From: Amborella trichopoda
Taxonomy: Eukaryota; Streptophyta; Magnoliopsida; Amborellales; Amborellaceae
Reading direction: 5' to 3'
DNA length: 64,000 bases
Assembly (NCBI RefSeq): GCF_000471905.2
Contig: NW_006496628.1
Coordinates: 1,151,395-1,215,394, forward strand
In this document: positions 1 through 10,145 of the stretch, in pieces
How the letters are laid out: each line of letters begins with the position of its first letter
How positions within the stretch are numbered: position 1 is the first letter of the stretch
Notes under the pieces: model-generated
The model's database searches: none
Seen by the model: only the letters and a program-made list of their open reading frames with translations
What the model was told of the DNA's origin: nothing
Position numbers and translations under genes: made by a program

Positions 1-169
1 AAAAAATTATGGATTTTAAGCTCTAAAATAGTGTTATATTGTAGAACATTATGCTCTAAAAATAAATGTTCACATATCTGTACGATTTTTTAGCTTCAAA
101 TTTCATAGTCAGTGTTAAAAATTGATTTTTAAGCCTTCGTATAGATTTCTGATTCCCAAAGTATTTTTT

Positions 170-823
170 GGAGCGTTACTTTGCATTCATAAAGTCAAAC
201 TGCATCCTTTAGAAATAGGGAAACTTACAAATACCCCCCAAGAATACACTTACCCCAACCTAACTTTTTCTCTCACTTTTTCGTCAAAACAATCTTTCTA
301 TGCCAATACCTTCTAAAGGAAAAAGTTCTTTTTTTTTTAACAGAAATGCCCTTCCCGTAAAACAAAATTATTTTGGACAGATTTTACATTGACTTTTGGA
401 CCGCAGTAGCATATTTCCAAAGAACACCATCACATTGTCGACCCTAGTAGCATATTGCCAAAGCACACCATCACATTGTCGGAGTGCACAAGTGCAAGAC
501 TACCCTTTGCAGCTGCTGAACCGCCCTCTGCAACTGCCGAACCGCCCTCTGCAACTGTCGAACAGGAGCCTTATTGTCAGACTGAATTTTACACAATGCC
601 AGAGCGCTACTGTCGAACCGCATTTACATGGTGCTGGAGCCCCCTATTTTGGTGGGATAGAGGAGAGAGGCATCGGTAAGAGAAAAGTATTGGTCCGGGG
701 TTTGTATAGTATTTTGAAAAAAAAGTGAGAGAAAAAGTTAGGTTGGGGGTAAGTTGAATAGAAAGTGTAGTTTGAGGTTCCATGTGGGAAATGATCCCAT
801 CTATTTTCCAAGTGTTACGTTGT
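170..823. mobile_element. Non-autonomous DNA element (MITE/foldback) with long terminal inverted repeats
   Basis: The segment at 249-281 is repeated in inverse orientation at 720-753 with only about one indel over 33 bases. Outside this core the arms stay recognisably similar, ending in a motif around gcgttac on the left (about 171-180) and its rough complement near 811-822. No transposase is present; the interior holds short tandem duplications. This is the form of a MITE or foldback element. The superfamily cannot be assigned because the outermost termini have diverged and I see no clear target duplication. Confidence 0.55.
403..575. repeat. Short tandem duplications inside the MITE
   Basis: A roughly 36-bp word beginning agtagcatatt occurs at 405-440 and again 41 bp later at 446-481. 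Immediately downstream the word ccgccctctgcaactg recurs at about 21-bp spacing (about 515-565). These look like local slippage products and explain the short open frames across this stretch. Confidence 0.7.
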
Positions 824-1410
824 ATTTATGTCCTATAATACTTTTTTACTCCCTTTCTCTATCACTTGCGCCAATGAACTATCACCCAAGAGAACTCTGC
901 AATCTCCTCATCGCAGACATCGATACACAATTTTTATAGAGAAAAAGAAACAGATAGGAAATTAGTGGCAAGGGAAGTAAGATCAGATGAGAGAGAAACA
1001 AGAGCTTAAAGCTCCATCAAAAAAACCCTTGGCTCTCATTGAGCTTTATCATTGTTAAACCACAAAAATATGAAGGAGATTTTGCTGGTGTTGGTCACCT
1101 GGTTGTTGTCTATTTTTGTGGGTAAGAACATCTGCGAAGCCCCATAAAGCTGTTTCTTAGTATTCGTGGCATTATTTAGAAATTCTTTAAGAGATAGTTA
1201 TGTATAACTAAATGATTTGGGTTTTTTTTTTCAATCTATATGCATTCTTCCATTGACTTTTATCTCTAAATCTCTCTTTTAATCTTAAAAGATCTCTGTA
1301 TGTAGAGGAAAGGGCTTTTGTGCGGGGTTTCTCTCTCTCCTCTGAATTCCCCAGATAAATTAATTTTTCTCTCCAACGCCCAACGAAAACCCTCAAGATC
1401 CACATGAGCT
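824..1410. other. Unassigned AT-rich flank of the LINE insertion
   Basis: No convincing coding sequence, RNA gene or repeat is visible. This DNA, together with 4993 onward, is the target into which the LINE inserted. A short polypyrimidine-rich leader-like patch lies at 1330-1400 on the plus strand, but nothing ties it to a gene. Confidence 0.4.
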
Positions 1411-1422
1411 CCCAAAGTCTTT
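1411..1422. repeat. LINE target-site duplication, left copy
   Basis: CCCAAAGTCTTT, identical to 4981-4992. It abuts the T-rich tract at 1421-1434, which is the poly(A) tail of the minus-strand LINE. Confidence 0.88.
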
Positions 1423-2656
1423 TTCTTTTTTTTTGACAAATATTTCTAATTTTTATTGATGACTGCATAAAAGAAAGTACATCATTAGAAATAACATGGG
1501 AGGATAAAGAGACGCAACTCTCAGCTAAAGCATTAGCCACAATATTAGCTTCACGATAATAATGAGAAAAGGAAACTGACAGCGTAGCTGCAATATCCAA
1601 ATCCACAACCATAAAGAGCGGAGCTCCCCGAGACCCTCGGATCCTTATTACACCATCTGATCACATTCATTGAATCCCCTTCAATCATGCAACTATTGAC
1701 AAGATGTTTAGCGATGAAAATCTTCAGTCCATTAAGAAAAGCACAAAGCTAAGCAAAATTTGCAGTTGCAATACCTACCGAACCTGCATAGGTAAATAAA
1801 ATATTTCCATAACTATCACATAGCACTCCACCAATTCTAGCTTGGCCAGGGTTATCCAAAGAGCTTCCATTAAAACTCAGCTTTAAACATCCCAAGCAAG
1901 GAGCAATCCAAATATCTCTCGATCTACTACTTCCAACACCTATAGAGAAGAGGTTATGAGATTGATCATGACATCTACCTAAGAAATGCTATGTCCCTCC
2001 TTTGTAACTGAAAGGTAAGACTAAATAGAGAGTTTGATGTTATGAATTAATCTATCAAAAGGGATAGTAATTCCATCAAAAGTAATCCTTTTTTTCTCCT
2101 TCCAAACCTCCCAAAGGATCACACATTTTGCTATCTTCCAAATCACATTATCTTAGGCATATCAGGTAGAGCTAAAAGCAAGACAATCACCACCATAAAT
2201 TGGGAAAGCACCATAGTAACATCTAACACACCAAATAACCAATGCCAAATTCTCACCGTATAAGGGCAATAAATAAATAAGTGTGCATCGGATTCAACCT
2301 CTGCTTTGCAAAGAAAACAAATATTCGACAAAATATATTTCCCCTTTTGATCAAATTATCAATGGTCAAGACTTTATTATTTGCCGCGAGCCAAATAAAG
2401 ACTTGAACTTTATGGGGAATCGGCTACTTTCAAACTTGAAAAATGTTAGGGCAAGGCCATATCCTTCAGTCATAAAAGAAAGTATTATAACCTGATTTGA
2501 TAGAAACAGACCATCACTTTCAATTTCCCATATCATCTCGTCCTCATCATTCTGTGAGATATAGGCCTTATATAACAATTCCATCAATGTCCACCATTGA
2601 GACAACAACACATTATTTAGCCTGCTATAAGCCAAAAAAATGTTCCACGAAAACAA
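1423..2656 (-). pseudogene. LINE ORF2, zinc-binding RT domain and RNase H remnant
   Basis: The frame at 2143-2331 contains CFLCKAEVESDAHLFIYC, the CxxC...HxxxxC signature of the zf-RVT domain that follows plant LINE RTs. The frame at 1208-1612 begins with VVDLDIAATLSVSF and then HYYREANIVANALAE, the C-terminal RNase H motif (HVxREGNxVADxLA) with Asp replaced by Asn. This frame runs on through the poly(A) tail into flanking DNA because no stop separates them, so its part below 1423 is not element sequence. Confidence 0.85.
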
Positions 2657-3075
2657 GCGGCCCCCTATCTCAACTGCTTCACAAACCTTTAAGTTTGGCC
2701 TGAAAACAATCCCAAATAGCTCTAGAAAACAGATTTAAGTGGATAATCCCCTCGACACTTATGGTGCCAAAACAAAACCTGACTTCCATAGCCTATATTA
2801 CATCTAAAGTAACCCGAAATCATAGGTATGTAATTAGGGATAGCCCTCCACCATGAGAAATATCATTACCTCTTCAACCTCCAAGCCAAAGTTCATGTCT
2901 ATCCATACCATATTTTGATAATAAAACTTGGTACCAAAGTTGATCCTTCAGATGGAGACTATGCCACCACCATTTACACAACAAAGCTTGGTTAAACATT
3001 CTAACATTTTGAATACCCAAACCTCCTTCCTTCTTTGGAGTGCAAACTCTATCCCATCTTAATAAATGAAGTTTC

Positions 3076-4659
3076 CTACCCTCGCCATAAGAGCTTCAAA
3101 GAAAGTCTCACATCCATCTTTTCAATTTTGTTTGCAGTTGAAGCCAGTATATTGATCAAGGACATATGATAAACTGGAAGATTAGCCAAACAAGATCTCA
3201 GCAAAGTCACCCTCCTTCCTAGTGACAAGTACTTATGCTTCCAAATATCAAGTTTGAGTAGAACTCGTTCAAGCACTAAATCCCAAATTGCAATGGAAAT
3301 CCTTGAGTCCGAAATAGGTAAGCCAAGTTAGGTAACAGGGAAAAAACCCACTTTACACCCCAAAACACATGTCAAATTCACTACTATATCCTTTAAGCAA
3401 TTTATACCAATCATCAAAGACTTATGAAAATTAACTTTCAGGCCCATAGTAACCTCACAAAGTTTCAAAAATCTGGCAATGTTCTCTACTTGAAGAGACT
3501 CAGCATCACAAAAAATTAATGTATCATCTGTGTATTGCAAATGTGAAACATTAATACCAGAGTTAGAGATTTTGAAACGTGCAAAATAACCTAAACTAAC
3601 CACCCTACTCATCATCAAACTAAAACATTCGGCGTAGAGAGTAAATAGGAAAAGAGACAAATGATCTCCTTGACGAAGTCCTCTAGAAAGATTAAAACAA
3701 CCAATGGGACTCCCTTTGAATAACACCAAAAAATGGGCAGAAGAAAGACACCCATAAATTCAGCTTCTCCACCTCTTGCTAAATCCCATACCTCTTAAAA
3801 ATTTTAGCATGATACCCCACTCCACCCTGTCGTATACTTGTAAGTATCATGCTTAAGCAGTATTCTAGGCTTTTTGCTCAAAACTCGAGAATGAATACAT
3901 TATTGCGCTACAATCACACTATCAGTAATTTGGTGATCCTGCGTGCTCGAAATGAAGAAAGGGAGGACATCTTTCAGGCGCTTAGACAACACTTTTGCAA
4001 TAATTTTATAAACGCTCGTGAGTAAACTAATTGGCTTGATATTTGAGAGGTCAGATATCACCGATTTATTTGGGATTAAGGCAAAACGAAATAGAGTTTA
4101 GCCCTTTATAAATATGCCCTCTAATCATGAAACCTCCAACTAGTTCCAACAAATCACCTTTATCCAAGTTCTAACATTTATGCAAAAAAGCTAAATGGAA
4201 GCCATCAGGACTTGGCGACTTACCACCTGGCATTACAAAAACATCCTTTTGTAATTCCTCAACAGTGATTTCTCTCTCCAGTTGACACTTCATTTCCATA
4301 TTCAATACTTTGAATGGTACTCTAGCTAACTTAGGGGTAAACTTGACACCCTTAATAAAACGCCCTCTTTGAAATGATTAATGACTCCTAGCTCCATTAC
4401 ATAATTATTCTCTGGATCAACCCCAGGAATGGACAACCCAGAGTGGTCATTCTACCTTCTTCTAGTACTGGCAATCGCGTGAAAAAACTTGGTATTGAGG
4501 TCTCCTTCCTTTAGCCATTTGGTTATTGACCTTTGCTTCCAATAAATTTCCTCTGATCTCCGCAAATCCTCTAACTCTTTAAGTTTCAGACTTTAGTCTA
4601 TCACCGATTGCTTAGTTAAGACACCATCCACTTGGGTATAGTGATCTAACATTTCAATC
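3076..4659 (-). pseudogene. LINE ORF2, reverse transcriptase core
   Basis: The clearest piece is the 133-residue frame at 3328-3729. It holds GLRQGDHLSLFLF (family GLRQGDPLSPYLF) and about 25 residues later LQYTDDTLIFCDAE, the catalytic block normally written FADDTLIF; both aspartates are kept. A further frame at 3076-3276 carries the KLDIWKHKYLSLGRRVTLLRSCL thumb-side region, quoted here only as its type: it matches the W-K-x-LS-x-GGR-x-TLI stretch of plant LINEs. Between 3730 and 4659 the frame is shifted and interrupted, but remnants are colinear with the finger region. Confidence 0.85.
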
Positions 4660-4980
4660 TCAGAAAGAATCATCATAAATTTTGGCCTTTACTTCAAAAT
4701 TGTTCTCTTTCTTCCACGCAATCAATTTATGCTTGATGTTCAATAATTTTTTATACAATTGGAAATCCATAGTACCCTCAACAACAGTATTTTCCCAAGC
4801 TCCTTTAATCAGATCAACAATATCTTTCTCCTCCATCCAACTCACCTCAAATCTGAACGGTTTCGGCCCACTTCTTAGTGAAACAGTATTAGGTAAAATA
4901 GGGAGATGATCAGAAGAAAGTTTGACAAGGGATTTAACAGAGGCTAAAGGAAAAACTTCCAACCATTCCATAGAAATCAT
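4660..4980 (-). pseudogene. LINE ORF2, C-terminal end of endonuclease domain
   Basis: This 106-residue frame carries the end of the apurinic-type endonuclease of plant LINEs. It contains SSDHLPIL, matching the family SDHxPI catalytic histidine motif, followed by PKPFRFEVSW and a charged helix-rich linker, as in plant L1 proteins between endonuclease and RT. It begins at the insertion boundary, so everything upstream was never copied. It continues towards lower coordinates in broken frames into the RT. Confidence 0.85.
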
Positions 4981-4992
4981 CCCAAAGTCTTT
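4981..4992. repeat. LINE target-site duplication, right copy
   Basis: CCCAAAGTCTTT, exact match to 1411-1422. It marks the truncated 5' end of the LINE at 4980. Confidence 0.88.
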
Positions 4993-5550
4993 AATTCATC
5001 AACACTTAGCACAAAAAACCCCAAAACCCATGCTTCGTTGATCCTCGTGAGCTTTCAAAGCGTTCAAACTTGGTTGTAACTTCAAAGAGATTGCATGCCA
5101 TTAGCAAGGGCAATATGGTAGCCCATGGTTGTTGCAGTAGAGGGAGAGAAAGTGACAGAAACTGGAGGGAGAGCAGGCTATTGACTTACAAAGAGACAAA
5201 AAGGTAAAAATAAATTGAATAGAAAAGCCTATTAATGGGTTCTCCAAGTTAAAAGTGTTGAGATCTTTTCGTAATAAAAATGGACGGTCCTAAACTCATG
5301 CACACGAAAACAATGTTATGTTAAATATACAAGATCATTCCTCATATGCTTTGTTTTATGTTATTCATAATCAACATTAACTTGGGTATTTGAGAGGTCT
5401 ACTATAAATTGGATATCAAGTGTTTGATTCATTACTTAATTGAAGAAGACACGGGACACAAGCAAAAGTGGTAATTCATCACTAATTACTAAAATAACTT
5501 CTAAAGGATATGATGAAAGCTCAAGGTCAAGTTTCTCCCAACCAAGAAAG
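4993..5550. other. Unassigned pre-insertion DNA
   Basis: Mixed-composition DNA continuing the LINE target. A purine-rich patch at 5140-5180 and AT-rich stretches are visible. I see no coding domain and no repeat. Confidence 0.35.
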
Positions 5551-5554
5551 AATG

Positions 5555-5895
5555 ATGTACTAAGTTTTTGAAATATTTTTATTTTTCTATTTTATGGATT
5601 TTAGGTTTTCCATTATTTTTGCCTTCTAATTTTTTGAAGGGTTATTTTTGTCTTTTTTTGTAATAGATATTTGAGGGATAGAATTGAAAGTTTTTTTTTT
5701 AAAGATGAAGTATTAGGATTTATTAGAATTTCTTAGGGAACAAGTTAGGTTTTAGGTTTCTTTTCTTCCATAAACATGTTAGACAAGAACAAAATTGAGA
5801 TAGAAGAGAGCAAAAGTTTATTTTGGATCTTGTGAAAGATGATTTCTTGTGGACTCGCTAGAAAACCCTGAGAGGGTATCTTCTCTCATTCTTTT
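5555..5895 (+). mobile_element. Possible 3' LTR fragment of a gypsy chromovirus
   Basis: Around 5520-5557 the plus strand reads like the junction between a gypsy pol end and its 3' LTR in plant chromoviruses: a stretch resembling aggtcaagtttctcccaac, then a purine run and a TGATGTAC start. It is followed by T-rich DNA and a leader-like segment ending in agaaaaccctgagagg. No pol sequence survives next to it and no second LTR is present. The call rests on resemblance only. Confidence 0.35.
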
Positions 5896-5899
5896 ATTG

Positions 5900-6400
5900 T
5901 TGGGTTGGAGGTGGAGGACAGACCACAGTGACATAAGGAGCCAAAACCAACTTTGGTAAGACGGCCTGAATTTGCCAGACCTTTTTGATGGTCATGCATG
6001 CAAATGATCGTTTGGACAGGGTAAAAATCGTCTTCATTCTTAGAGGGACTAAGATGTGCAAGACCTAGTGGTCAACATAACTGGCCTTAGCCTTTTAACT
6101 AGCAGCACTGGCTTCCAAGAGGAGAATGGGAGCATCGGTGAAGACTTGGGCTAGAGGTGGAGGTTTGATTGTCGTCACATAGTGAGCCAAATTCAACTTT
6201 GGTAAAACAGTTGGGATTTGCAAGACCTTTAGGTCACCCTTGTTGGCTTTGGCTCTTAAGCGGGCGGCATCCTCTTTCAGGAGAGGAATGGGAATGTGCA
6301 AGACTCTTTGATTGTCTTGCATATAGGTGACCGGTGGAGCGAGGGTACTGACATCCATTGCCTCCTTGTATATTTCAGTCTGTTCTAACTGAAACTCCAT
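5900..6400 (-). pseudogene. Tat-like gypsy element 1, protease-RT linker with internal tandem duplication
   Basis: The 101-residue frame at 6095-6400 contains QRVLHIPIPLLKEDAARL and then LPKLNLAHYVTTIKPPPL. A degraded second copy of the same two motifs follows at about 5905-6090 (VLHILVPL and LPKLVLAPYVTVVCPPPP). The segment lies downstream of the protease in element orientation, where Tat elements have a poorly conserved linker before RT. No RT follows; element 1 ends at about 5900 against unrelated DNA. Function of the linker is unknown. Confidence 0.55.
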
Positions 6401-6624
6401 GAGGTGTGGCTCTTGTAATGGGGAAGTTGGAAATGAATTTCGCCCCTCATGATACTGAGGTAGAACTTCTAGGGTGGAGCAGGGAATGTTGGCCTCAAGA
6501 GGGGTCGAGGGAGTATCTTGCCACTCCTCACCTCTTCCTTAAACATACTGTTAAGCGACTTCGACATACATGTGGCATCCGAACGCTCGAATCCCCTCAT
6601 GGTGTTGCTAGCATTGTTCACAAA

Positions 6625-7120
6625 ATAGCCTGATTTAATGGCTAACTGCCCGGTTAGATTGGAACCAGCCAGTGGCCAGTTCTGGTTTCATGTGTTTAGG
6701 GTGATCAACCGGAATTTTAAAAAAAATTAAAAAAAATGCATATAAATCTTCAAAAATAAGGAATTTTTTTGCAATACATTTTTAAATATTGGTAAGTATT
6801 AAATATTGTTTTGGTCACTAATAATCACTTTTATATTTTCCCATATTTTTTAAAAAAATTTAAAAATAGCATTTGAAAAATATAAAATGGGGTAAAATCT
6901 ATTTTTTAATTAATTATCAACTTCATTTGAATGTAATTTGTTTTAATCATTATTTATATGATTTTCATATTTTAGTAGATTTGTTTTGTATTTTCTTTTT
7001 TTTTTTCGACACTTTTTGACCGCTCGGGACTTGCCCGGTTAGAGAGGTTGAATCGACCGGTTTATCCGTTAGGCCGGTTCAACTGCTTCTAGGCCCATAT
7101 CTAGTTAACCGTTCCAGTTT
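6625..7120. mobile_element. Possible hAT-like non-autonomous insertion
   Basis: An AT-rich 350-bp core (6715-7015) is bordered on both sides by CCGGTT-rich sequence: cccggttagattgg at about 6650 and cccggttagagagg with ggccggttcaac near 7035-7085. It separates the protease from the linker of Tat element 1 and has no similarity to gypsy coding sequence. CCGGTT-rich subterminal regions are common in plant hAT-related elements, but I could not define exact ends or an 8-bp duplication. Confidence 0.35.
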
Positions 7121-7124
7121 TATT

Positions 7125-7429
7125 TTACGAAAACTGGTTGCTAGCCTCAGCTTTGCAGGACTGCACCAGATTTGTGAAGTAATACTTTGCATCGACAGCG
7201 TGCGCCTCTGTGACTAGGAACGATCTTTTATTAGCATAAACAGTATGTTGTCTTCTGCTCCAACTGTACTTAAAGCAGTGATGGAGTGTGGATGGAACCA
7301 CCCCATGATAGTGAAGCCAAGGACATCCGAGCAGGATGTTATAAGAAGTATACATCTCAATGACATGAACTGGGCATAGTCATTTAGATCACCAATTTTG
7401 AGACAGAGGTAGATGGTGTCATTCAATTT
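7125..7429 (-). pseudogene. Tat-like gypsy element 1, C-terminal half of aspartic protease
   Basis: Read on the minus strand from 7429, the frame gives KLNDTIYLCLKIGDL, then after a frameshift SYNILLGCPWLHYHGVVPS, the conserved YNxLLGRPWLHxxGAVPS block of Tat/Athila proteases. Next comes a TEAHAVDAKYY stretch that corresponds to the EAxxADAKFY region of the lineage. The N-terminal half with the active-site Asp lies at 11083-11304, on the other side of the solo LTR. The first codon (7429-7427) is in phase with the codon at 11082-11080. Confidence 0.85.
7425..7429. repeat. Target-site duplication of solo LTR A, left
   Basis: AATTT just before the LTR start TG at 7430. The right partner at 11078-11082 is GGTTT, so the 5-bp duplication now carries two transitions. 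Reading-frame continuity across the site independently supports the boundary. Confidence 0.6.
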
Positions 7430-8670
7430 TGATTGAACACATTTTTCAGCGCCTTGGGTCCCCGATATGGAATAAAAAGAGAAGGCAGTCAATAAAGCTT
7501 GAATTACAGTGGAATTCTCGACAGTTTCAAAATTTCCCCAGAATAAGTGAAAACATTTATAAAGACTTCAAAAGGCCACCTGCCAAGTTTCGTCGCAATC
7601 CGACATGTCTAAGGCAGTGCAGACAAAGAAACAATTTCAAAAAAATCAGTCTCAAGCATCTTGAAATGGACCCTGTAAGTAGAACTCTATTTTTTATGCA
7701 TCAAATAGTTGTGAAACTACCGCCATTGGATCCGACATAGTCGAAAACCCCTACGGGTCAATTTTCAGCTTAATAGGGAGCTCTAATTCAAAGTTATGGG
7801 TAAAAGACTGAAAAAGGGCAGGCCGCACACTATTCTTGTGCACCCTCCCTGCACCAAATCACTATTAAAGGTGACTGTTTTAACAGTCTCGGGCAGTGAC
7901 TTTCGGGAACCATATCTCACTTGTCCCACATCGGATCACGATCAAATTTTGTGAGCATGTTCATCTCGTCAAGAAGAGCATTTTGATATGTGGCACACCC
8001 TGTGATGACACCCTAGTAAGGAGAAAATCTAGAGAGAAGTTGATGATTCGTGAAAGAAGTTGCAGGAAATTCAACAGCGATATGTCCCGCTCGAGTGGCT
8101 ATATCACGACGCTCGCTTATCGGATTGACATGAATCCAGTTTCATCGCGTGCGAAAGGTCCATGGCTATCATTGATCCGACCCTAGTGCGTGATGAACGG
8201 TCAAATTTCAAGTGCGAAGCCGATAAATTTGTTGTAAATTCTGACCGTTGGAATTCATATTCCGGCTAAAAACCCAAAACTGCAAAATCTTCGTCCGGGC
8301 ACGGAATCGAGCTGTGTTTATTGCCACACGATCATGGTGACATGCTTAGTGTAATACAGTGCAGAAATCATAAAGAAACATCACTATATGAAGACACTAT
8401 CGATCTGAAGTTTTCAAGATTTGCACGAATTTCAAGTTTAATGATCGTGGCCTAAATACACGATCCTTGGCTCGAAATTAGTATCAAATCGATCACCATG
8501 ATGAGCACTACAAAAAAGAGATCATCTTTTTGTTAAACGGGCAATAGGGATTGTTTTGGAATTCCTTGTATTGTTAGGCAGGGGGCAAAACAGTCATTTT
8601 GTACCCATTTTTAGAATTTACTTTAATTCAATTAAATTATAATTATCATTAAGTACATGTTTGGGCTCAA

Positions 8671-8685
8671 TTCTATAAATACATA
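8671..8685 (+). promoter_or_regulatory. Family-L LTR core promoter, copy A
   Basis: A TATA element, ctataaatacata, follows the conserved word gtttgggctcaatt. The same arrangement is seen in the other family-L LTRs near 29742-29755 (degraded), 41206-41213, 51299-51311 and 59116-59127. A CT-rich leader starts about 60 bp downstream, as expected for an LTR transcript start. Confidence 0.65.
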
Positions 8686-8929
8686 CTAAACCTAATTGCA
8701 AAAAGATCCCTCTCTTACTTTCAATTCTTCAATAAAGTTCATGTTTTTATATTGAGTTGGATAGGCATATCTTGGAGAGAGAGAGAGGAGAGAGAAGATT
8801 TAAGCGGGTACCCCTCTTCCCAAAGGTAAATCTCTCTCTTCCTTTCTTCTCTCTCCTCCTTTTTCTCTATCTTTCTTCCCCTCTCCTTTCTTTCTTCTTC
8901 TTTTTCTACTCTTCTCTCTCTTGCTCTCT

Positions 8930-9730
8930 GAGAAAATGCACAGTTGTGGCAGAGCCGTGTATGCCTCTCTCTCTCTTTTTCTCTTCTTTCTCTTCAACTT
9001 CTTCTTCTTCTCCTTCTTTACTTATTCTCCCTCTGCTCTTTCTCTCTACTCCTCTCTGACTGAACGTGCATGGTGATGACAACACCATGCATGAATTTCT
9101 CTCTCTATTTTATTTTCTCTCTCTAACACACACGGCGGTGGCAGCACCATGCATGTTTCATTCACTCTCTTCTCCTTCTTTACTTATTCTCTCTCTGCTC
9201 TATCTTTCTCTCTGCCTCTCTCTGTCTAAGTGTGCATGGCGATGGCAGCGCCATGCATGAATTTCTCCCTCTATTTTATTTTCTCTGTCTAGCACACATA
9301 GCAGTGGCAGCGCCGTACATGTTTCCCTATGTCTTCTTCCTTCTTTTTCCTTTGGCTCTTTCCTAATCTCTTTCCTTCCTTCTCCTTGGACTCTTTCCTA
9401 ACCTCTCGCCTCACTTTCCTTTGCTCTCTCTTCTTTCTTTTCGTCTCTCACTGTTCACCTTCCGTTTCTCTCTACTTCCCTTTCTTCTTTCTCCTCCCTA
9501 AACCCTCTTTCTTCCTCTCTGTCTTTCTTTCTCTCACCTTGTTATTTCTCTTCTCTCTTATCTCCAGTTACGCACGGTGATACCCATCATCGGGCATGAC
9601 ATTCTCATTCTTCACTTATCCTCTGGAAACATGCACAGTGAGCTGGGCCTTAACCCGAGTGGTGGGTCGAGCCTCTGTTCAAGTTTCACCTTCTCCATAT
9701 TGTGCACGGCGATGCTTATCGCCGTGCATA
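8930..9730 (+). repeat. Repeated hairpins in the LTR leader
   Basis: Between CT-rich tracts the word tgcatggNg...cNccatgca recurs. Examples are about 9068-9092, the perfect hairpin 9233-9257 (9-bp arms, 7-base loop) and 9703-9728 (11-bp arms, 4-base loop). Related hairpins occur at the matching place in copies D and E. Arm sequences differ between copies in a paired manner. Confidence 0.7.
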
Positions 9731-9869
9731 ACAGTCCTTCCCTCATTCTTTGACAAGGACAATGAACCAGACCTTTTCTCGAGTGGTAGGTCAAGTCGTT
9801 TCTGAGTCCCTTATGACACGAGCGGTGATGCCTAGCACCACTCTTCTCTTTCCCCATTCTCTCTCCTCT

Positions 9870-10145
9870 TTCCTCTGTCATGGGTGACGGAGCCCATCGT
9901 CGTCCATGGTCTTGTTCTCTTCCCATCCTCTGTCACGGGTAGTGGAACCCATCGCCGTCCATATTCTTGTTCTCTCATCTTTCCTCTGTCATGGGGGTTG
10001 GAACCCATCACCATCCATGTTCTTTCTCTCTCCTCTTTCATCTGTCATGGGCAATGGAACCCATCGTCTTCTATAATTTTTCTCTCTCCTCTTTCCTCTG
10101 TCATGGATGGTGGAACCATCGTCATCCATGTTCTTTCTCTCTCCT
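9870..10145 (+). repeat. About 55-bp minisatellite in LTR A (5 units)
   Basis: Five units of roughly 55 bp share cctctgtcatggg, ggaacccatc and a CT-rich tail. The same unit, in reverse orientation, forms a 12-unit array in copy E (57296-57960). It is absent from copies B, C and D. Confidence 0.85.

Larger units (their letters stand above)
1423..4980 (-). mobile_element. 5'-truncated L1-type LINE
   Basis: The element spans 3,558 bp on the minus strand. In its own orientation it runs: end of the endonuclease domain, reverse transcriptase, zinc-binding reverse-transcriptase domain, RNase H, then a poly(A) tail (read as T-rich 1421-1434). It is flanked by an exact 12-bp duplication. Full plant L1 elements carry ORF1 and a complete endonuclease before the RT; both are missing, so the copy was 5'-truncated during target-primed reverse transcription. 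Stops and frameshifts throughout show it is dead. Confidence 0.93.

Noticed and set aside
5020..5180. Short gene upstream of the LINE on the minus strand (ATG near 5130)
   Set aside because: The frame stops after a few codons and nothing downstream supports a gene.
8800..9088. Minus-strand Glu/Arg/Lys-rich ORFs near 8.8-9.1 kb
   Set aside because: They are complements of the CT-rich leader; purine-rich codons give spurious charged ORFs.
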